A DNA stretch of 64,000 nucleotides from NCBI RefSeq assembly GCF_007066085.1, contig NZ_CP041405.1, positions 1,612,001 to 1,676,000 of the forward strand. Direction: 5' to 3'. Below are positions 60,901 to 64,000 of this stretch, one piece after another. Both the position numbers and the translations under genes were made by a program. The stretch is from Paenibacillus thiaminolyticus (GTDB lineage: Bacteria > Bacillota > Bacilli > Paenibacillales > Paenibacillaceae). The notes below the pieces were generated by a model that saw only the letters and a list, made by a program, of their open reading frames with translations, was not told the DNA's origin and did no database searches. Numbering within the stretch: the first letter of the stretch is position 1; each line of letters begins with the position of its first letter.

Positions 60901-61006
60901 TGAAAAAAGACAAAGAGGAGCCCTAAATTGGCAGGCTCCTCCAAAATAAAACTTATTTTTTTAGACGAATTACTTCTATTATACTCTACTTTCTCGTAAG
61001 TTGCAA
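60901..61006 (-). promoter_or_regulatory. Antiporter promoter and leader terminator hairpin
   Basis: Minus-strand TTGCAA (61006-61001) and TATAAT (60983-60978) are 17 bases apart. About 35 bases into the transcript, arms GAGGAGCC and GGCTCCTC (60941-60915) form a hairpin followed by TTTGTCTTTTTT, then the antiporter coding region. A terminator inside the leader suggests attenuation, perhaps by an ion-responsive RNA or by ribosome or protein binding. Confidence 0.7.
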
Positions 61007-61034
61007 ACCATTTCACAGTAAACGGGTTTAAAAA

Positions 61035-61067
61035 GGCTGTCCTTCGTCTATCGACGACAGGACAGCC
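61035..61067 (-). terminator. Terminator after the hfq-like gene
   Basis: Minus-strand arms GGCTGTCCT and AGGACAGCC with an inner GTCG/CGAC pair, followed by TTTTTAAA. It separates the Hfq gene from the antiporter promoter. Confidence 0.88.
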
Positions 61068-61107
61068 CCAAAACGAAAGCGGATAAAATGGATGCAAACG
61101 AAACTTG

Positions 61108-61335
61108 TTACTTGAACAAAGAGAGGCGTTGGGACGGGATGATGGTTGAGACAGCCGATTTGTTAATAAGGCTATACTTGGAATCGATTTTGAGCACAAT
61201 CGTATATACATCGAATGACGTAATCATGCCCTTCATCTGGATTCCATTTTTCGTAATAAGCGTGACGGGCACTTCCTGCTGTATCGCTTCCGTAAGAAAC
61301 TGCTCTTGCAAGCTTCGATCGGTCGATTTCTTCAA
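61108..61335 (-). CDS. Divergent Hfq-like RNA chaperone
   Basis: A 75-residue Sm-fold protein. Sm1 is visible as QEQFLTEAIQQEVPVTL and NGIQMKGMITSFDVYTIVL, and Sm2 as INKSAVSTIIPS. In standard Hfq the Sm2 core is YKHAIST; here Tyr and His are replaced by Asn and Ser, and the rim arginines near residue 17 are missing. TTG 61335 is the start, 10 bases after GGAAGGGG. It is not next to miaA or mutL, where bacterial hfq commonly lies, so it may be a second paralog. Its RNA preference probably differs. Confidence 0.8.
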   Translation of the reverse strand: MKKSTDRSLQEQFLTEAIQQEVPVTLITKNGIQMKGMITSFDVYTIVLKIDSKYSLINKSAVSTIIPSQRLSLFK

Positions 61336-61733
61336 GTGCGATCATCCCCTTCCTTGTAAAGTCAACCTACTGCTAAGTTTACCAGATTTCAGGCGGATAG
61401 AAAAATAGTTCACAAGATGTCTTTCTGTTCTACGCCAAAACGTTACCGTATACTATATCGTCAAGATCGTCGAGATTCTTTTGGCATGAACAACATTTTT
61501 CGGATTCCTTTTTCGCAATTCCTCCCATCTCTATAATATAGGACCTTCCTTCGTAAGTGAGTTGGTACTCGTTACGATCCGGAATTCGGTATATTCATCC
61601 AATTATTATACGAAAAGGCAATGATCGTCAACCTTAACATGATATTTGCAGAGATGGAGATCTCAATTTCTCCTGTCTTGTCCGCACTTGTTGCCGCATA
61701 GAATAAGAACAAAGCTTCAAGTGCGTGGAGGTG
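61336..61733. other. Region upstream of the hfq-like gene
   Basis: About 400 bases with one weak small reading frame on the minus strand (61430-61528, listed separately). On the minus strand near 61605-61640 TTGACG and a TATAAT-like box could be a promoter for that frame and for hfq. Direct repeats ATCGTC-AAG-ATCGTC lie at about 61458. No other gene is seen. Confidence 0.4.
61430..61528 (-). CDS. Possible small Cys-rich protein
   Basis: From ATG 61528 the frame encodes 32 residues, GGIAKKESEKCCSCQKNLDD and then LDDIVYGNVLA. In the same frame upstream the DNA reads EYQLTYEGRSYIIE, which looks like protein too, but no start codon with a ribosome site is found. CCxC could bind zinc. It lies 95 bases upstream of the hfq-like gene in the same direction. 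It may be a real short gene or a frame-shifted remnant. Confidence 0.3.
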   Translation of the reverse strand: MGGIAKKESEKCCSCQKNLDDLDDIVYGNVLA

Positions 61734-61898
61734 ATGAATGCTATGCTGTCTGCCGCAAGAGGCTGCCTCTTCTTGATGGCCGTAACCTTGTTCATACTCA
61801 TGCTGGCCATTCTGGCGAGCAGCGCTCTCTTCCTGTCCTTATTCCTCGTGCTTCCACTCTTATTCCTCGCCATCTGGAAAGCGTCCCGTCGAAGATGA
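61734..61898 (+). CDS. 54-residue membrane protein
   Basis: A two-helix protein: RGCLFLMAVTLFILMLAILA and SSALFLSLFLVLPLLFLAIW, ending with KASRRR. GGAGG precedes ATG 61734 by two bases and ATG 61743 by eleven, so the true start may be the second. Strong hydrophobicity and the basic tail support a membrane protein with both ends inside. Too short for routine calling. No family is recognised. Confidence 0.5.
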   Translation: MNAMLSAARGCLFLMAVTLFILMLAILASSALFLSLFLVLPLLFLAIWKASRRR

Positions 61899-61908
61899 TA
61901 AGGGGACC

Positions 61909-62217
61909 TTAATTCAACCGAATCAGATCCTGGATTCTGCCCAGGGCTATAAATTGGTGAAAGGCGCCTATCGCCCGAAACTTGTTCTGCTCGGTCACTT
62001 TCGTCTCACACAGGCTGAGCACCACATAATTGGCGCAAGACGACGTGCTTCTGATAAGACGCTCCCCCGCCAGCTCGACTCCCCAGTCCATCAGCACATT
62101 GTCGGCTTCCCGCTTGATTCGATTTTTCATCCAAGAAGCGTAATCATCCTGCTGCGGCACCGTAAGCACAGCCAGCACCAATACAAGGACAAGTGCAGTT
62201 GCTATGTATTTCTTCAT
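61909..62217 (-). CDS. Exported protein, possibly DUF4359
   Basis: A 102-residue protein with a signal peptide (MKKYIATALVLVLVLAVL) and a mature part of about 80 residues (YASWMKNRIKREADNV, CANYVVLSLCETKVTEQN). Layout and length resemble DUF4359 proteins, whose function is not known. Two Cys in the mature part might pair. GGGGAGG is 3-4 bases before ATG. A palindrome overlaps its likely -10. Confidence 0.6.
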   Translation of the reverse strand: MKKYIATALVLVLVLAVLTVPQQDDYASWMKNRIKREADNVLMDWGVELAGERLIRSTSSCANYVVLSLCETKVTEQNKFRAIGAFHQFIALGRIQDLIRLN

Positions 62218-62251
62218 TGGCCTCCCCTTCCTTGAACGAGATTCTCAGGAA

Positions 62252-62267
62252 ATTATACCTAGGTATA
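62252..62267 (-). promoter_or_regulatory. Palindrome over a -10 box
   Basis: TATACCTAGGTATA (62254-62267) is a perfect 14-base palindrome. On the minus strand it ends in TATAAT (62257-62252), the likely -10 of the exported-protein gene 35 bases downstream. It may be an operator. Confidence 0.5.
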
Positions 62268-62431
62268 GATGGGATTGCTATGGAATGTTTCATCATTGAG
62301 GGGTTAGGGCTTCTAGGTAGCCGCATCGACAGCGGAATGTACGTTCTGAAAGGGAATGCAACTCCTTCACTTCACCGGAACAGGAACACGGTCTGATGAA
62401 TCATGTCATCATTATTACGATGAACATAAAT

Positions 62432-62463
62432 AAGAGGCTGGTGAACTCTCCAGCCCCTCTTCA
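62432..62463 (-). terminator. Terminator after hmoA-like gene
   Basis: Arms AGAGGCTGG and CCAGCCCCTCT with one unpaired CC and an 8-base loop; on the minus strand TTATTTATG follows. It lies 64 bases past the gene stop. Confidence 0.6.
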
Positions 62464-62526
62464 TGTAGAAATATGGAAGTATCCGCATAAACGATTCCGA
62501 GTGGGAGGAATGATTTGCTGCGGGGA

Positions 62527-62853
62527 TTAAGCTTGTTGGTATGCGCCTTTCACCGCTTTTACATTGTAGACGGCATGCTCCGATTTAATAATATGTTCCG
62601 GCTTTGGCTTCCCCCGACTCTGTCGATGCCCTTCCAAATGCACTTCGCTCGTCTCCCAATTTTTCCACGCTTCTTCGGATTCCCAGCGAATCATGACGAT
62701 GACTTCCTCGTCGCCTCGTCTCACTTTTTTGACGAGAACGCTCAAGTCGATAAATCCTTCAAATTTCTCGATCTCGCCTTCTCCCGAGAATCGCTGCACA
62801 ACCAAGTCGGACGTGCCTTCTTTCACGGTAATCGTTTTTGTTTCAATAAACAT
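62527..62853 (-). CDS. Haem-degrading monooxygenase, HmoA/IsdG type
   Basis: A dimeric alpha/beta-barrel enzyme of 108 residues that opens haem and frees iron. Family traits are FIETKTITVKEGTSDLVVQR, GFIDLSVLVKKVRRGDEEVI and RWESEEAWKNWETSEVH with the axial His in SEVHLEGH. Sequence and length are close to HmoA. GGAGAGG lies 7-8 bases before ATG. A Fur box in its promoter fits iron salvage. Confidence 0.88.
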   Translation of the reverse strand: MFIETKTITVKEGTSDLVVQRFSGEGEIEKFEGFIDLSVLVKKVRRGDEEVIVMIRWESEEAWKNWETSEVHLEGHRQSRGKPKPEHIIKSEHAVYNVKAVKGAYQQA

Positions 62854-62897
62854 TTATTTTCCTCTCCTTCTAAATAAATCATATCACGCTGCTTCCA

Positions 62898-62926
62898 TTA
62901 TAATTGATGATGATTATTATTTTCAA
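62898..62926 (-). promoter_or_regulatory. Promoter and Fur box of the hmoA-like gene
   Basis: Minus-strand TTGAAA (62926-62921) and TATAAT (62903-62898) are 17 bases apart. The spacer contains TGATGATGATTATTA (62905-62919, plus strand), matching 12 of the 14 fixed positions of the Fur consensus. Fur there would block polymerase in high iron. Confidence 0.75.
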
Positions 62927-62982
62927 TTAAGTTTCCTATGCCGACGCTCTCATGACCGTTGGGGATAGCGCGAGAATACAAT

Positions 62983-63015
62983 AAAAGCCCTTTGCATCTA
63001 AGCGCAAAAGGCTTC
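62983..63015 (-). terminator. Terminator after ferritin-like gene
   Basis: Minus-strand arms AAGCCTTTTGC and GCAAAGGGCTT with an 8-base loop, followed by TTATTG. It lies 24 bases past the stop. Confidence 0.75.
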
Positions 63016-63038
63016 TCAACGAAGGAATCATCTCCTAA

Positions 63039-63578
63039 TTATTCATGGGCATGCTTGATCATTCTTCGCAAATCCAGGTTCAGGATGTAGTTGTATTTGT
63101 CGGCATGCTTCAACTCGTCCGTTAAAATCTCGAATACCATGTCACGGTAATAGCGGTTCGGCAAACCGGCACGGATGTCGCGGTAACGCTCCATCGCGGC
63201 GAGTTCACCGAACAGCGCCCGCCGCACTCCATCGATATATGATTTTGGTTTCTCGAAGCTCTCGCCTCCATCGGCCTGAATCGTCTGTCCGGTCAGGTCC
63301 TTGTATATTTTACGGAACATCCGGTTATGCTTCCGTTCATCCTCCCGGATGCTAGCAATGATCGTCTTATCTTCAGCAGACGGTGCGATGCTGATCAAGT
63401 AGCTGTAAAATAATTCATCCTCCCGTTCCCCCGACACAGCTTGCTTAATGAGCTCAAGCGCCTCCTGGAGCGACTTATAAGATGGAATCTGATCCCTCAT
63501 CTGCCCATAAGGATACAGATTCGGCATGTGCTCAGGGAAATGAGGCAGCAGCGGCATACCAGGCATGATACGGTACAA
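63039..63578 (-). CDS. Ferritin-like diiron-domain protein
   Basis: A 179-residue protein with a four-helix ferritin-like fold. Metal-ligand type motifs are SGEREDELFYSYL, REDERKHNRMFRKI, GELAAMERYRDI and TDELKHADKYNYI: two ExxH-like pairs plus two Glu. A Pro- and Tyr-rich N-terminal 30 residues is unusual. TTG 63578 is the start, 5 bases after GGAGGGG. It resembles rubrerythrin-like spore proteins of Bacillus. Role could be iron handling or oxidative defence in the spore (inference). Confidence 0.75.
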   Translation of the reverse strand: MYRIMPGMPLLPHFPEHMPNLYPYGQMRDQIPSYKSLQEALELIKQAVSGEREDELFYSYLISIAPSAEDKTIIASIREDERKHNRMFRKIYKDLTGQTIQADGGESFEKPKSYIDGVRRALFGELAAMERYRDIRAGLPNRYYRDMVFEILTDELKHADKYNYILNLDLRRMIKHAHE

Positions 63579-63617
63579 ATTATCCCCTCCGATTCAGTTA
63601 TTCTCCTGTATCTTATT

Positions 63618-63830
63618 TCAGAGGGGGTACATTTGTACCATGTCCATAGGCGGCAGCCGTTCCCGCGCCAGAGTTGAATCCCATTCAATAATAAAATATG
63701 GCTGGAGGGCCGGGTTCCAGATCCCGATGCTGCTCACGCCCTTTTCCTTAATCAGCAGCAGAGGCAGCCCGTACTGGTATGCCATCGCCGGTTCAATCTG
63801 ATGAGGAGTGGAATCCTGCGTGAATGCAGC
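63618..63830 (-). pseudogene. C-terminal gene fragment next to a repeat
   Basis: The last 70 codons of a gene read STPHQIEPAMAYQYGLPLLL, KGVSSIGIWNPALQPYFIIE and TLARERLPPMDMVQMYPL before the stop at 63620. Upstream the frame runs into the CTGCATTCACGCAGGATTCC repeat unit, so no start exists. EPAMA followed by LPLLLIKEKGV resembles the end of a nucleotide-binding or TIR-like protein, but this is not firm. Confidence 0.5.
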
Positions 63831-64000
63831 AATTTAGGTTAGTTACGCTTCGATTTGATGAAATTCCTGCGAAAGCACATTATTTTCATCGTTGTTTGTC
63901 TTTTATGTATGGAATAGTCTGATAATTGATGCCGTTTTGCAGGATTCCCTGTAAGGGAGTACACGTCATAAAGGAAAGCTGCATATTTGCAGTATTTCGG
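63800..64000. repeat. Dispersed repeat family, third locus
   Basis: Units are GGAATCCTGCGTGAATGCAGCAATT (63810-63834), GAAATTCCTGCGAAAGCACATT (about 63859-63880), TGCCGTTTTGCAGGATTCCC (about 63930) and GCTGCATATTTGCAGTATTTCGG at the window end. The family matches 16200-16524 and 26220-26410. Confidence 0.65.

Overview
The window reads as chromosomal DNA of an endospore-forming Firmicute, most likely Paenibacillus or a close relative. The reasons are strong AGGAGG-type ribosome binding sites with many TTG and GTG starts, spore-coat CotS/CotSA-type genes, a gerA-type germinant receptor operon, a CwlD-type amidase, YqzE, a YqhH/YqhG pair, a B12-dependent ribonucleotide reductase, a secreted M9 collagenase and carbohydrate ABC transport. 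The species call is an inference; no rRNA or tRNA gene was seen.

Layout. 1-12 kb: a truncated small alarmone synthetase and a GNAT acetyltransferase, then a spore-surface sugar block. That block has two minus-strand kinase-fold genes, a divergent plus-strand run (GT4 glycosyltransferase, CotS-like protein with a poly-arginine tail, CotSA-like GT4) and a convergent sugar-nucleotide operon (nucleotidyltransferase, UDP-glucose dehydrogenase, NAD-dependent epimerase). A polyacidic protein gene follows. 12.7-16.9 kb: the collagenase, then about 1 kb of non-coding repeats with two MITE-like elements. 16.9-24.5 kb: a sugar ABC transporter, an OmpR-type two-component system behind a secreted five-repeat protein, and a decayed CgeB-like gene. 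24.5-28.8 kb: a MarR-Sfp operon with a palindromic operator on its promoter, then ahpCF with a perfect PerR box. 29-35.5 kb: a LytTR/GHKL signalling pair, a lipoprotein, an ABC-2 transporter and a DUF1266 protein. 35.5-40.1 kb: an AT-rich siderophore ABC operon under a Fur box, between a truncated acetyltransferase and an IS3 remnant; this looks like acquired DNA. 40.3-50.3 kb: nrdJ with an NrdR box, yqhH-yqhG, an anchored protein, yqzE, cwlD and small genes. 50.5-55.8 kb: a 35-residue Fur-controlled membrane peptide and a MarR-MMPL export operon. 55.9-61.4 kb: the gerA-type operon, a GerN-type antiporter with a terminator in its leader, and a divergent Hfq. 61.4-64 kb: small genes, a Fur-controlled HmoA-type haem monooxygenase, a ferritin-like protein and a gene remnant abutting a repeat.

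How it fits together. The first 12 kb probably makes and anchors spore-surface polysaccharide, with the sugar-nucleotide operon supplying activated uronic sugars. Iron is a second theme: three Fur-type sites (siderophore uptake, a small membrane peptide, haem monooxygenase) plus a PerR site on ahpCF. A third theme is genome wear: one repeat family with a GCAGGATT-type core occurs at three loci, two of them abutting truncated genes. All calls rest on reading the sequence; no database search was run.
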